A stretch of DNA of 64,000 nucleotides from Amycolatopsis sp. cg9 (GTDB lineage: Bacteria; Actinomycetota; Actinomycetes; Mycobacteriales; Pseudonocardiaceae): contig NZ_CP166850.1 of NCBI RefSeq assembly GCF_041346945.1, forward strand, positions 10,090,501 through 10,154,500. Direction: 5' to 3'. How positions within the stretch are numbered: position 1 is the stretch's first letter; the number at the start of each line of letters is the position of its first letter. Of this stretch, positions 35,427 through 44,965 are shown piece after piece. Made by a program: the position numbers and the translations under genes. A model generated the notes under the pieces. That model searched no databases. It was not told the DNA's origin and saw only the letters and a list, made by a program, of their open reading frames with translations.

Positions 35427-35616
35427 GCCGCTTACCTTGCCAGCCCGGACCCATCCGGGTGAAGCACGGCTTGAGATGGGAATGAGACGGGTAATAGCTA
35501 CTGTTGGACACACTGGCAGCCGTCGCCCGCCGAAGGGTCAGGGCCGGTCCATGGGCGCCGCCTTCACAAGCCGCGCAGGGTTCGACTCCCTCGGTTGCCG
35601 CTCGACGTCACGGCTT

Positions 35617-37179
35617 TCAGCCGACCGGGATGTCCCGGCGCCGCAACGCGATCAAGCCGAAAGCGCCGGCCGCCGCCGCGATCAGGACCAGCCACAGGAC
35701 CGGGGCCAGCGAGAACGTCCCGCCCGGGAGGCGCGGCAGGTGGGCGAACGGCGAGATCCCCAGCACCGCCTCGTTCCACTGCAACGCCGACCCCACCAGG
35801 GACAGCAGCAGGAACGCGCCCAGCAGCCCCCACGCCGCCGCCGCGAAGCGCGGCAAGAAACCGATCAGCGCCGCGGCCAGGCCCGCCGGCACCCACACCG
35901 CCGGTACCTGGGCCAGCGCCGCCGGGACCAGGGAAGCGCCGCTCCCGTAGGCCAAGCCGGTCGCCAGTCCCGTGACCGCCAGCACGAACGCCGAGCCGGC
36001 CAGCGCGAAGACCAGGTGCCCGAGTCCCCAGCCGAGCCGGCCGGCCGCCGTCGCCAGCACCGGTTCCGCGCGCCCGGCCGCTTCCTCCGCACGCAGCTTC
36101 AGCGTCGCCTGCACCGCGTACCCCGCCGCCGCCAAGCCGAACAACGTCATCGTGCCGGCCAGGTACGCGTCCACCACCCCGCCCCCGCCGCCCATCCGGG
36201 CGAGGACGTCCGCGACGGCCTGGTTCTCGCGCATCATCTCCGCGACGTTCTGCGCGACCCCGCCCATCAGCAGCCCGACCAGCGCCAGGCAGACGGTCCA
36301 GACCACGAGCGTCCCCCGCTGCAGCCGCCACGCCAGCGCCCACGGCGAGCGCAGGGACGCCTTGGCCGTCGCCCGCCCCGGCCGGGCCGGCAGCAGCGCC
36401 GCGCCGAGGTCACGGCGTGCCGACAGCAGGACCGCCACCCCGAAGAGCGACGCGGTCGCGACCACACCCAACGCGAGCACCCACCACCGCTCCCCCGCGA
36501 ACGGCCGCAGCCGGTGCGCCCAGCCGATCGGCGACAGCCACGAGAGCCAGCCCGCCGAGCCGCTGCTGTCGCCCGCCGCGCGCAGCAGGAACGCCAGGAC
36601 CAGCACGCCGATCCCGATGCCCCGCGCGCCGCTCGCCCCCCACGTCAGCTGCGCCGCGACCGCGCCGGCCCCGGCGAACACCCAGCCGGACAAGGAAAAC
36701 CCCAGACCCAGCGCCAGCGCACCGGCGACGGGGGCGCCCTCCGCGGCCAGGCCGGCCCCGACCACCAGGCCGTAGAGCAGGCACGCGCCGCAGGCCGCGA
36801 GCACCGCCGCCGCGAGTCCGGCGTGCCGCCCGACGACGGTCGCGCCGGTCAGCTCCCGGCGGCCCGCCTCCTCCTCGGCCCGGGTGTGCCGGACGACGGT
36901 GAGCAGCGCGATCAGCCCGGCGACGACCGGGACGAACCCGCACTGCCAAGCCAGCAGGTTCCCCACCGAAGAGCCGTAGAGCGGGCCGTTGCGGACCACG
37001 AACGTCGCGCTGGAAGCGTTGAGGTCGTAGAAGTGCTGCCGTGACGCCGCATCCGGGTACGCCGCTTCGATCGACGACAGGTAGCCCATCGGCGCGGCCG
37101 CGAGGCACACGATCCACAGCGGCATGAGCAGCCGGTCGCGGCGCAGCACCACCCGCAGCAGCGCGAAGGTCCCGGTCAT
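35617..37179 (-). CDS. ABC-2 type exporter permease
   Basis: A 520-residue integral membrane protein with about 12 hydrophobic segments in two similar halves, as in fused actinobacterial permeases. Each half starts with a long outer loop after helix one ([40 protein letters not shown]), and there are [18 protein letters not shown] and [17 protein letters not shown] repeats. These matched cytoplasmic motifs show the internal duplication. Its ATG overlaps the ATPase gene stop by 4 nt. It forms the channel of an exporter controlled by the TetR at the start of the operon. The cargo may be a drug or lipid. Confidence 0.88.
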   Translation of the reverse strand: MTGTFALLRVVLRRDRLLMPLWIVCLAAAPMGYLSSIEAAYPDAASRQHFYDLNASSATFVVRNGPLYGSSVGNLLAWQCGFVPVVAGLIALLTVVRHTRAEEEAGRRELTGATVVGRHAGLAAAVLAACGACLLYGLVVGAGLAAEGAPVAGALALGLGFSLSGWVFAGAGAVAAQLTWGASGARGIGIGVLVLAFLLRAAGDSSGSAGWLSWLSPIGWAHRLRPFAGERWWVLALGVVATASLFGVAVLLSARRDLGAALLPARPGRATAKASLRSPWALAWRLQRGTLVVWTVCLALVGLLMGGVAQNVAEMMRENQAVADVLARMGGGGGVVDAYLAGTMTLFGLAAAGYAVQATLKLRAEEAAGRAEPVLATAAGRLGWGLGHLVFALAGSAFVLAVTGLATGLAYGSGASLVPAALAQVPAVWVPAGLAAALIGFLPRFAAAAWGLLGAFLLLSLVGSALQWNEAVLGISPFAHLPRLPGGTFSLAPVLWLVLIAAAAGAFGLIALRRRDIPVG

Positions 37180-38081
37180 CGCGCCGCTCCGGCCGGCTCG
37201 TAGTGGCGGAGGAACAGCTCCTCGAGCGTCGGCGGCCGGCTGACCAGGTTCCGCAGCCCGGCGTCGGCCAGGTGCCGCATCACGTCCGCGAGCGCGGGCT
37301 GGTCGACGGACAGGTGGACGTGCGAGCCGTACGAGCTCAGGTCGTGGACGCCCGGCAGCGCCCACAGGCCGGCCGGCACGTGCGCGAGCGACGCGTCGAT
37401 CGTGATCCGGCCGAGGTGCCGCAGCTCGTCCAGGGTGCCCGACTCGACGGTGCGGCCGGCCCGGATGATCGTGACGCGGTCGCACAGCGCCTCGACCTCG
37501 GACAGGATGTGCGAGGACAGCAGCACGGTCCGGTCGCCGCGGTCCCGCTCCTCGTCGACGACCTGCCGGAACACCTCTTCCATCAGCGGGTCGAGCCCGG
37601 ACGTCGGCTCGTCGAAGACCAGCAGCTCCACATCGGACGCCAGCGCCGCGACGAGCGCGACCTTCTGCCGGTTGCCCTTCGAGTACGTCCGGCCCTTCTT
37701 GCGCGGGTCGAGGTCGAACCGCTCGACCAGTTCCGCGCGCCGCTTGACGTCGAGGCCGCCGCGCAGCCGGCCGAGCAGGTCGATGACCTCGCCGCCGGTG
37801 AGGTTGGGCCAGAGGGTGACGTCGCCCGGCACGTACGCGAGCCGCCGGTGCAGCTCGGTCGCGTCGGTCCAGGGGTCGCCCCCGAGCAGGGTGGCGCGGC
37901 CGCCGTCGGCCCGCATCAGCCCCAGCAGGACGCGGATCGTGGTGGTCTTGCCGGCGCCGTTGGGTCCGAGGAACCCGTGCACCTCGCCGGTGTGGACGGT
38001 CAGGTCGAGCCCGTCGAGGGCCCTCGTCCGGCCGAACGCCTTGGTGAGGCCGTCGGCGGTGATCGCGTCGGCCATCGTCAT
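37176..38081 (-). CDS. ABC transporter ATP-binding protein (drug-exporter type)
   Basis: A 301-residue cytoplasmic ATPase. Walker [10 protein letters not shown] is near residue 40, the signature motif appears as [13 protein letters not shown] near 135, Walker [14 protein letters not shown] near 155, and the switch histidine is in [11 protein letters not shown] near 190. A C-terminal extension of about 85 residues is typical of DrrA-like exporters. It overlaps the TetR gene and the permease gene by 4 nt on each side, so tetR-ATPase-permease is a coupled operon for export. Confidence 0.94.
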   Translation of the reverse strand: MTMADAITADGLTKAFGRTRALDGLDLTVHTGEVHGFLGPNGAGKTTTIRVLLGLMRADGGRATLLGGDPWTDATELHRRLAYVPGDVTLWPNLTGGEVIDLLGRLRGGLDVKRRAELVERFDLDPRKKGRTYSKGNRQKVALVAALASDVELLVFDEPTSGLDPLMEEVFRQVVDEERDRGDRTVLLSSHILSEVEALCDRVTIIRAGRTVESGTLDELRHLGRITIDASLAHVPAGLWALPGVHDLSSYGSHVHLSVDQPALADVMRHLADAGLRNLVSRPPTLEELFLRHYEPAGAAR

Positions 38082-38692
38082 CCCTTCCGTTCGTAGGCGG
38101 CCAGCGCTTCGCGGGCCTTTTCGAGGATTTCGCCGTCGCCGAGCGGGTTCAGGAACAGGTGCCCGGCGGCCAGGGACATGCGCAGCATCGCCTCGTTCGT
38201 GCCCGGCTCCTCGCCGAGCGCGCGGGCGACGTGGTCCTGCAGGATCATCAGCCCGCCGGTCATCGCGGCGAGCGCGGCGGCGACGCCCCGCGGGTCGGGC
38301 AGGTCCATGCCCTGCTCGCGGAAGTAGCGCTCGGTGCCGTCGACGATCTCCACGAACTGGGCGGCCGCGGCTTCGGAGCCGTCGATCATCGCGCGGCCCA
38401 GGTACCGGCGGTACAGCAGCTGGCGGGCGTCGAACGTCGGGAGGAAACCCGGGTTCGCGGCCCCCTTCGCCAGCACCTCCTCCTTGAACTTGAGCAGCTC
38501 GTCGAAGACGTGGGCGTCGCAGGCCTCGCGCAGGCCGTCCTTCGAGCCGAAGTGGTGGCGGATGAGCCCGCCCGACACCCCGGCGTCCTCGGCGATGTCC
38601 AGGATCGACGTCTTGTCCATGCCGCGTTCGGTGAACAGCCGGATGGCGGCGTCGCGGATCCGGGCCCGCGCGGTGAGGTCTTCGGTGCTCAT
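38078..38692 (-). CDS. TetR family regulator of the ABC exporter operon
   Basis: A 204-residue TetR regulator, first in the exporter operon. The helix-turn-helix is near residues 8-55 ([20 protein letters not shown], then [14 protein letters not shown]). The C-terminal domain is helical ([17 protein letters not shown]). It probably represses the operon and is relieved by an exported compound. Just upstream are an 18-bp perfect palindrome and a related 16-bp inverted repeat, both suited as operators. The last 4 nt overlap the ATPase start. Confidence 0.92.
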   Translation of the reverse strand: MSTEDLTARARIRDAAIRLFTERGMDKTSILDIAEDAGVSGGLIRHHFGSKDGLREACDAHVFDELLKFKEEVLAKGAANPGFLPTFDARQLLYRRYLGRAMIDGSEAAAAQFVEIVDGTERYFREQGMDLPDPRGVAAALAAMTGGLMILQDHVARALGEEPGTNEAMLRMSLAAGHLFLNPLGDGEILEKAREALAAYERKG

Positions 38693-38708
38693 GCCCGTAC
38701 TATACGTG

Positions 38709-38755
38709 CGTGTAGTCGACTACACGAGAATGTAGCCCCCTATACGCATGTATAG
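38709..38755. promoter_or_regulatory. Palindromic operators upstream of the exporter tetR
   Basis: An 18-bp perfect palindrome, CGTGTAGTCGACTACACG (38709-38726), and a second inverted repeat CTATAC-gcat-GTATAG (38740-38755) lie 17-63 bp upstream of the TetR start. Both share a TA(G/C)...GTA layout. They are likely TetR-binding sites. Confidence 0.7.
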
Positions 38756-38759
38756 CAAG

Positions 38760-38820
38760 GCCGCACTTTCACGTGAAAGTGCGGCTTCCGGTTGCCGCCT
38801 AACCGGTCAGCCGGTTAGGC
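38760..38820. repeat. Two further perfect palindromes in the divergent tetR-subtilase gap
   Basis: A 26-bp perfect loopless palindrome spans 38760-38785 and contains CACGTG. A second repeat pairs GCCTAACCGG (38797-38806) with CCGGTTAGGC (38811-38820), 4-nt loop. They could terminate, attenuate or bind a regulator in the subtilase leader. The role is unknown. Confidence 0.6.
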
Positions 38821-38927
38821 CATTCGGCTCGCAACCAATTGCGGTCTTTGGGCTAACTGTCTTATTGCTGACGAAGATCCCACACGGTGTACTGCACGGA
38901 CGCACATCTTCACGAAGGGTCGTTTCA

Positions 38928-41900
38928 GTGACACAGCACAGATCGCGCTGGAGACGGCGGGCCGGGATCACCGTCCTCGCCACCGCACTCGGCGCCTCCG
39001 TCCTCGGCGTCGCCGTTCCCGTGGCGTCCGCCCAGCAAGCGCCGCCCTCGACCGGCGCGGCCGACGGCAAGACCCTCGACGAGCACGACCGCGCTCTCGT
39101 CGCCGAAGCCGAAAAGGCCGGGAAACCGGACGTCACGCTGCTGATCGCGGCGGAAAAGGGCCAGACCGGTGCCGCCGTGAACGAGCTCAAGGCGCTCGGC
39201 GGCGTCGTCCAGTCCACCGACACCAAGCTCGACTACGTCAAGGTCACCGTCCCCACGGACAAGGCCGAAAAGGCCGCCAAGCTCAAGTCCGTCAACGCCG
39301 TCGACGTCGACGGTCTCATCCAGCGCGACGACCCGAAGCCCGACGGCGCGACCACCCCGCTGCCGCAGCCGGCCCCGGGCAAGGACACCCCGCGCGTCAA
39401 CCCGTACCTGCCGACCGGGGACACCTACGCGGCGCAGTTCGGCCAGGTCCTGCCCAACTGGGACGGCAAGGACACCACGGTCGCCGTGCTCGACTCCGGC
39501 GTCGACCTCGACTCCCCCGCGCTGGCCACCACCAGCCACGGCGAACGCAAGATCGTCGACTGGTACAACGCCAACGCCACCAACTCCGGCGACGGCACCT
39601 GGGTCAAGCAGTCCACACAGACCTACACCGGCACCTTCACCGCGAACGGCAAGACCTGGACGGCGCCCGCCACCGGCGGCCCGTACACGTTCGGCGTGTT
39701 CGGCGAGACCGCCGGCGACCTGGGCGCCGCGGACAGCGAGACCGGCGGTGACGTCAACCGCGACGGCGACCGCGCCGACTCGTGGGGCGTGCTGCTCGAC
39801 CCGGCGACCAAGGAGGTCCGGGTCGACCTCAACGGCAACGGCGACTTCACCGACGAGAAGCCGATGACCGACTACGCCAAGAAGTACGACTACGGCTTCT
39901 TCGGCACGGACAACCCGGCGACCGACGTCGCCGAGCGGATGGCCTTCGTGGTCCAGACCGACAAGCCGGGCTACGTCGGCATCGGCATCGCCGGCGCCGA
40001 GCACGGCTCGCACGTCGCGGGCATCGCCGCCGCGAACGACCTCTTCGGCGGCAAGATGGACGGCGCGGCCCCGGGCGCGAAGCTCCTGGCCGTCAAGGTC
40101 TGCCTCACCGGCACCGCCTGCACGTCGTCGGGCCTGCTCGACGGTGTCGTCTACGCGGCCAGCCACGGCGCCGACGTCATCAACATCTCGATCGGCGGCC
40201 TGCCGGCGCTCAACGACGGCAACAACGCCCGCGCGGAGCTCTACAACCGCACGATCGCCGAGTACAACGTCCAGATCTTCATCTCGGCCGGCAACAGCGG
40301 TGCCGGGGCGAACACCGTCGGCGACCCGTCGGTGGCCACGGACGCGATCTCGGTCGGCTCGTACATCACCAAGGAGACCTGGCTGTCGAACTACGGCTCG
40401 GTCACCAAGAACGCCGAGTCGCTGCACCCGTTCTCCTCGCGCGGCCCGCGTGAGGACGGCGGCTTCAAGCCGGACATCATCGCGCCCGGCGCGGCGATCG
40501 CCACCATCCCGCGCTGGGAAGCGGGGGGCCCGGTGGCCGGCACGTACGGCCTGCCCGCGGGCTACGCGATGCTGCAGGGCACGTCGATGGCGTCGCCGCA
40601 GGCGACCGGCGCGGCGGCACTGCTGGTGAGCGCGTACAAGGCGACGCACAAGGGCCAGCGGCCGCCGGTGGCGCAGCTGCGGGCCGCGATCAAGTCGACC
40701 GCGCGGTTCGTGCCGGGCATCGGCGCGTACGCCCAGGGCGCGGGCCTGTTCAACGTCCCGGCCGCGTTCGTCGCGCTGTCGCTGAACCCTAAGCCGGACG
40801 CCGTTTCGACGTCGGTCGAGGTGCACACCGCGCTGTCGGGCCTGCTGGCCACCCCGAACACGGGCGTGGGCATCCACGACCGCGAAGGCGTGACCACGGG
40901 CAAGGCCTACACCCGCACGTACACGATCACCCGCACCACGGGTTCGGCGCAGCCGGTGCCGTACTTCGCGCGGTGGACGGGCAACGACGGCACGTTCTCG
41001 TCGAAGTCCACAGTGGTCCTGCCGCTCAACACGCCGGTGAAGTTCGACGTCAAGGTCGAGCCGAAGGCCGCGGGCGCCCACTCGGCGCTGCTGTACCTGG
41101 ACAACCCGCTGACCGTCGGCGTCGACGTGCAGACCCTCAACACGGTCTTCGCGCCGCAGGAGTTCACCGCGGCCAAGGGCTACCAGGTCGACGTCTCCGG
41201 CAAGATCGCCCGCAACCAGGCGACCAGCTACTTCGTGCGGGTGCCGCAGGGTGCCAGCGCGCTGAAGGTGGACCTGGACGCCGGTGCCGGTGCCCCGGGC
41301 AAGGGCCAGGTGCGGTTCCTGCGCTACGACCCGACCGGTGTCCCGGCCGAGGCCAGCACGTCCACGACGTACTGCTACCTCCCCGACGCGGGTGCCGGCT
41401 GCCCCGGTGGCACGCCGACCAGCCGCACGATCGCCAACCCGCTCCCGGGCGTGTGGGAGATCGTCGTCGAGGCGCGCCGGACGTCCGATGTGGCCGATGC
41501 GGCGTACAAGCTGTCGGCTTCGGTGCTGGGCACGGCGATCTCGCCGAACCCGGACACCATCGCCTCGGCCACGCTGAACACGCCGATCGCGCGGTCCTAC
41601 ACCGTGCAGAACACGCTCGGCGCGTTCACCGGCAAGCTGAACGGCGCCACGCTGGGCAGCGCGAAGGTCGCGCGGCCCTCGATCGCCGAAGGCGCGCAGC
41701 AGCAGTACCAGATCGCGGTGGCGCCGGGCTCGACGTCGCTGACGGCCACGATCGGCAAGACGTCCGACACCGGCGCCGACCTCGACCTGGTGCTGTACAA
41801 CTGCACGACCGGCTCCTGCGTGCAGGCGGCGGTCAGCGCGGACGGTGACTCCGAGGAGTCGGTGACCGTGGCCAACCCGGCCGCGGGCGTCTGGGTCGCG

Positions 41901-42161
41901 CTGGTCGACGGGTACGCGGTGCCCACCGGCACGACCGAGTACGACTACCTCGACGTGTTCACCAACCCGGCCTTCGGGTCGGTCGCGGTGACCGACGCCA
42001 CCGCGGCGCACGCGTCGGGCAGCTCGTGGACGGTGCCGGCGACGGTGACGGTCACGGCCGCCCCCGCCGCGGGCCGGACCCTGCGCGGTCAGCTGACCGT
42101 GCAGACCGACACCGGTGTCACGGTCGGCTCCTCGCTGGTGCTGATCAACGCCGTCGGCTAG
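38928..42161 (+). CDS. Secreted subtilisin-like serine protease (S8 family)
   Basis: A 1,077-residue exported protease from GTG 38928. The signal peptide covers about residues 1-37 (ITVLATALGASVLGVAVPVA), and a propeptide follows to about 165. Catalytic residues are Asp in AVLDSGVDLDS near 187, His in EHGSHVAG near 360, the oxyanion Asn in SAGNSG near 455, and Ser in GTSMASPQ near 552. A long insertion between Asp and His contains acidic DVNRDGDRADSW and DLNGNGDF, possibly calcium-binding. The C-terminal 450 residues form beta-rich pre-peptidase-like domains. It degrades extracellular protein. An upstream in-frame ATG at 38748 is less plausible. Confidence 0.92.
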   Translation: MTQHRSRWRRRAGITVLATALGASVLGVAVPVASAQQAPPSTGAADGKTLDEHDRALVAEAEKAGKPDVTLLIAAEKGQTGAAVNELKALGGVVQSTDTKLDYVKVTVPTDKAEKAAKLKSVNAVDVDGLIQRDDPKPDGATTPLPQPAPGKDTPRVNPYLPTGDTYAAQFGQVLPNWDGKDTTVAVLDSGVDLDSPALATTSHGERKIVDWYNANATNSGDGTWVKQSTQTYTGTFTANGKTWTAPATGGPYTFGVFGETAGDLGAADSETGGDVNRDGDRADSWGVLLDPATKEVRVDLNGNGDFTDEKPMTDYAKKYDYGFFGTDNPATDVAERMAFVVQTDKPGYVGIGIAGAEHGSHVAGIAAANDLFGGKMDGAAPGAKLLAVKVCLTGTACTSSGLLDGVVYAASHGADVINISIGGLPALNDGNNARAELYNRTIAEYNVQIFISAGNSGAGANTVGDPSVATDAISVGSYITKETWLSNYGSVTKNAESLHPFSSRGPREDGGFKPDIIAPGAAIATIPRWEAGGPVAGTYGLPAGYAMLQGTSMASPQATGAAALLVSAYKATHKGQRPPVAQLRAAIKSTARFVPGIGAYAQGAGLFNVPAAFVALSLNPKPDAVSTSVEVHTALSGLLATPNTGVGIHDREGVTTGKAYTRTYTITRTTGSAQPVPYFARWTGNDGTFSSKSTVVLPLNTPVKFDVKVEPKAAGAHSALLYLDNPLTVGVDVQTLNTVFAPQEFTAAKGYQVDVSGKIARNQATSYFVRVPQGASALKVDLDAGAGAPGKGQVRFLRYDPTGVPAEASTSTTYCYLPDAGAGCPGGTPTSRTIANPLPGVWEIVVEARRTSDVADAAYKLSASVLGTAISPNPDTIASATLNTPIARSYTVQNTLGAFTGKLNGATLGSAKVARPSIAEGAQQQYQIAVAPGSTSLTATIGKTSDTGADLDLVLYNCTTGSCVQAAVSADGDSEESVTVANPAAGVWVALVDGYAVPTGTTEYDYLDVFTNPAFGSVAVTDATAAHASGSSWTVPATVTVTAAPAAGRTLRGQLTVQTDTGVTVGSSLVLINAVG

Positions 42162-42174
42162 TCCCGCTCAACGG

Positions 42175-42206
42175 AAACCGCCCCGGGTCCCGCCCGGGGC
42201 GGTTTT
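42175..42206 (+). terminator. Strong intrinsic terminator after the subtilase
   Basis: AAACCGCCCCGGG (42175-42187) pairs perfectly with CCCGGGGCGGTTT (42193-42205) around a 5-nt loop. It is followed by T-rich TCGCTTTCC. It starts 13 bp past the subtilase stop and is the most classical terminator in the window. Confidence 0.92.
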
Positions 42207-42319
42207 CGCTTTCCTGGTGGCTTTCCGACGCAATTTTGCGCATGTCCGGTGAAGTGTTGCCCTCTTCCGGCGGGTGTCCGTATGGTCTGGAACACTCCGA
42301 ATCCACCGAGGGGTTGGCG

Positions 42320-43714
42320 ATGCGACGGATTTCGACGCTGCTCTCCGTGCTTCTCCTGCTGGCGGCCACTTTGCCGGGTGTCGCGCACGCGGCGGCGCTC
42401 TCGAGCCGGACGCACCTGTTCTACTACCCTTGGTACGGCGGCGCTTCCACCGGCTACCGGCACTGGGTGCAGGGCGGGCACACGCCACCGGCCGACATCG
42501 GCGCGAACTTCTACCCCGTGCTGGGCGCGTACGACTCCGGTGATTTCTCCGGCGCCGTCGAGCAGCACATGCGCTGGATCGAGCAGTCCGGTGCCGGCGT
42601 GATCGTGTACAGCTGGTGGGGTCAGGGGTCCGATGAGGACGGTCTGGCGGCCGGCGTGCTGGAAGCCGCCGCCCGGCACGGGATCCGGGTCGCGTGGCAC
42701 CTCGAGCCCTACAGCGGGCGGACCGCGGCGTCCACGGTGGCGGACGTGAACTACCTCCTCGGGCGGTACGGCTCGAGCCCCGCGTTCTACCGCGAGGGCG
42801 GCCGCGGTGCGTTCTACGTCTTCGAAAGCCTGCGGATCACCGACTGGACGGCGCTGGACCAGGTGCGCTCGTCGGCGATCGTGCTGGCGCAGACGACCGA
42901 CACGAGCAAGGTCGCGCACTTCGGCGGGATGTACACCTACGACGCGATCGCCGGGGCCACCGCGCCGGGCTGGCGCGAGGCGGGTGCGTACTGCGAAGCG
43001 AACGGGCTCGTGTGGGCGCCTTCGGTGGGTCCGGGGTACGTCGACGACCGCGCGGTCCCTGGCAACACGACCCCGACCCTGTCGCGGGACAACGGCGCGA
43101 CCTACGACCGCGAGTGGCAGAACGCGCTTTCCTCGCAGGCCGACTGGGTTTCGGTGACGTCGTTCAACGAATGGCACGAAGGGTCGGTCATCGAGCCCGC
43201 GCGGTCTTCGCCACCCGCCGCGGGGTACGAGACGTTCGCCGGGGCCTACGGGACGTCCGGCGCGGCCTCGGAAACCGCTTACCTGGACCGGACCCGCCAC
43301 TGGGCCGCCCAGCTCGGCGGGCCGCCGCCCGCGGCGGTCGACCTGGCGCGGGGGCGGCCGGTCTCCGCGAGCGGGTCGCAGGCCGGGTACCCGCCGGGGA
43401 ACGCCGTCGACGGGAACGCCTCGAGTTATTGGGAGAGCGCGAACAACGCGTTCCCGCAGACGTTGACCGTGGATCTGGGGGCACCGGCCGCGGTCGGCCG
43501 CGTGGTGGTGAAGCTCCCGCCGTCGTGGGGTTCCCGGACGCAGACCATCGCGGTGAACGGCGGGACCCCGGCCGGGTACGTGTTCGACCCGGCGACCGGG
43601 AACACCGTGACCATCCCGGTTTCGAGCACGGACCGGTACCTGCGGCTGACGTTCACCGGCAACACCGGGTGGCCCGCGGGTCAGGTGTCCGAAGTGGAGG
43701 CTTACGCTTCCTGA
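42320..43714 (+). CDS. Secreted GH99-like (endo-mannosidase type) protein with a discoidin-like domain
   Basis: A 464-residue exported protein. The signal peptide is about 1-25 (LLSVLLLLAATLPGVAHA). The TIM-barrel region begins HLFYYPWYGG and includes VIVYSWWGQGSDEDG near 93. The GH99/GH71-type motif VTSFNEWHEGSVIEP, near 280, supplies the likely acid residues. Residues about 335-464 form a jelly-roll of the F5/8 type C or CBM32 kind (VDGNASSYWESANNAFPQTL). It may cleave mannan-type glycans, fitting the GH92 gene 10 kb away. Exact linkage is inferred. Its last 13 bp overlap the convergent ROK gene. Confidence 0.83.
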   Translation: MRRISTLLSVLLLLAATLPGVAHAAALSSRTHLFYYPWYGGASTGYRHWVQGGHTPPADIGANFYPVLGAYDSGDFSGAVEQHMRWIEQSGAGVIVYSWWGQGSDEDGLAAGVLEAAARHGIRVAWHLEPYSGRTAASTVADVNYLLGRYGSSPAFYREGGRGAFYVFESLRITDWTALDQVRSSAIVLAQTTDTSKVAHFGGMYTYDAIAGATAPGWREAGAYCEANGLVWAPSVGPGYVDDRAVPGNTTPTLSRDNGATYDREWQNALSSQADWVSVTSFNEWHEGSVIEPARSSPPAAGYETFAGAYGTSGAASETAYLDRTRHWAAQLGGPPPAAVDLARGRPVSASGSQAGYPPGNAVDGNASSYWESANNAFPQTLTVDLGAPAAVGRVVVKLPPSWGSRTQTIAVNGGTPAGYVFDPATGNTVTIPVSSTDRYLRLTFTGNTGWPAGQVSEVEAYAS

Positions 43715-44865
43715 GCCCGGTTGACGAACGGCGCCGGCTCGGCGAGCACGCGGTGCACGACCCGGCCCGCCGCCCCGAGCGTCGCGGCGTCGCCGCCGAG
43801 GCGTGAAGCCGTCAGCACCGGCGGCTCGCCGCGGAGGCCGCCGAGGCGGGTGGCCAGCACCTCCGACACCGGTTCGGACAGCCACGGGTACAGCTGCGTG
43901 AACACTCCGCCCAGCACGATGCGGTCGAGGTCCAGGAGGTTCACCGCCGACGTCAGGGCGAGGCCGAGGGCCTCCCCGGCGGCCGCGCACGCGTCCCGCG
44001 CCGCCCGGTCGCCGGCTTCGAGGGCGGCCACGAAGGCCGGCAACGTCGGCGTGTTCCCGGCCGCCAGCAACGCTTCCTGGCCCGCGAAGGTCTCCAGGCA
44101 GCCGCTTCCGCCGCACCGGCAGAGCGGGCCCCGGGGCGCGACCACGACGTGGCCCAGCTCGCCGGCCAGGCCGCGGGCACCGGAGAACAGCGCGCCGTTC
44201 ACGACCAGGCCGGCCCCGATGCCGACTTCGCCGGAGACGTAGAGGAAGTCGCGTTCGCCGTCGCCGTACCAGAGCTCGCCGAGGGCGGCGAGGTTCGCTT
44301 CGTTGTCCAGCTCGACCGGGACCGGCAGGCGCAGCAGGTCGGCCGGGCGGACGTCCTGCCAGCCGAGGTTGGGGGCGCTGAAGAGCACGCCGTCGCCGAC
44401 CGGGCCGGACACCGCGAGCACCGCGCCCGCGACCTCGAGGCCGAGCCGGTGGGTTTCGGTGAGCGCCTCGGTGGCCAGCGCCTGCAGCTCCCCCAGGACC
44501 TTCTTCGGCCGCGAGCCGCGGTTGTCGCGCTCGCGGCGGGCGGCGAACCGGACGCCGCCGGTGAGGTCGAGCACGCGCACGGCGAGGTAGTCGACGTTGA
44601 TTTCGAGCCCGAGCGACGCCACGCGGGCCCCGCTGAGCACGACTTCCACCCCCGGCCGGCCGCGTTCCCCCGCCCGCGCCGGCCCGGTCTCGGCGAGCAG
44701 TCCCGCGTCGACCAGGTCGCCGACGAGCTTGCTCACCGTGGACTTGGTCAGACCGGTGACCTCGGCGAGCGCGGCGCGGGTGAGCGCGCCGCCGCGGTGG
44801 ACCGCGCCCAGCACGACCTCGAGGTTGCGGGCGCGCATCTCCTCATGCCGGACGGCCTGGGTCAT
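43702..44865 (-). CDS. xylR: ROK family transcriptional regulator, XylR-like
   Basis: A 387-residue repressor. The N-terminal winged helix (LTRAALAEVTGLTKSTVSKL near residue 30) is followed by a ROK sugar-kinase-like domain: GLEINVDYLAVRVLDLTGG near 95, NEANLAALGE, GIGAGLVVNG near 215, and the ROK zinc motif CRCGGSGCLE near 255. It is divergent from xylA, and a symmetric operator lies in the 100-bp gap. It should repress xylA until xylose or a related sugar binds. The symbol reflects this context. ATG 44865 is preferred over an extension starting at 44967. Confidence 0.85.
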   Translation of the reverse strand: MTQAVRHEEMRARNLEVVLGAVHRGGALTRAALAEVTGLTKSTVSKLVGDLVDAGLLAETGPARAGERGRPGVEVVLSGARVASLGLEINVDYLAVRVLDLTGGVRFAARRERDNRGSRPKKVLGELQALATEALTETHRLGLEVAGAVLAVSGPVGDGVLFSAPNLGWQDVRPADLLRLPVPVELDNEANLAALGELWYGDGERDFLYVSGEVGIGAGLVVNGALFSGARGLAGELGHVVVAPRGPLCRCGGSGCLETFAGQEALLAAGNTPTLPAFVAALEAGDRAARDACAAAGEALGLALTSAVNLLDLDRIVLGGVFTQLYPWLSEPVSEVLATRLGGLRGEPPVLTASRLGGDAATLGAAGRVVHRVLAEPAPFVNRAQEA

Positions 44866-44928
44866 CGTGTCCCCTCCTGCCGTGCACTTTAACCGGGCCC
44901 CTTGACGCCCGGGAGCCCCACGGCGCAT

Positions 44929-44953
44929 ATTTAGTCTACAACGTGAACTAAAT
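44929..44953. promoter_or_regulatory. Candidate xyl operator
   Basis: ATTTAGT (44929-44935) is inverted exactly as ACTAAAT (44947-44953), with an 11-bp spacer, just before the xylA ribosome site. The AGT...ACT arms and AT-rich ends resemble known XylR sites. It fits control by the adjacent ROK protein. Confidence 0.7.
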
Positions 44954-44965
44954 GAAGGGACAGTC

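Noticed and set aside
35515-35600. tRNA-like signals: a T-arm-like GGGTTCGACTCCC and a possible acceptor pair GGCAGCC/GGTTGCC
   Set aside because: The D-arm region is far too long, position 8 is not T, and the anticodon and T stems have mismatches. It is not a functional tRNA; a decayed tRNA or att remnant cannot be excluded.
38925-42011. A 1,028-residue open frame antisense to the subtilase
   Set aside because: The sense strand encodes an unmistakable S8 protease; the antisense product has no motifs.
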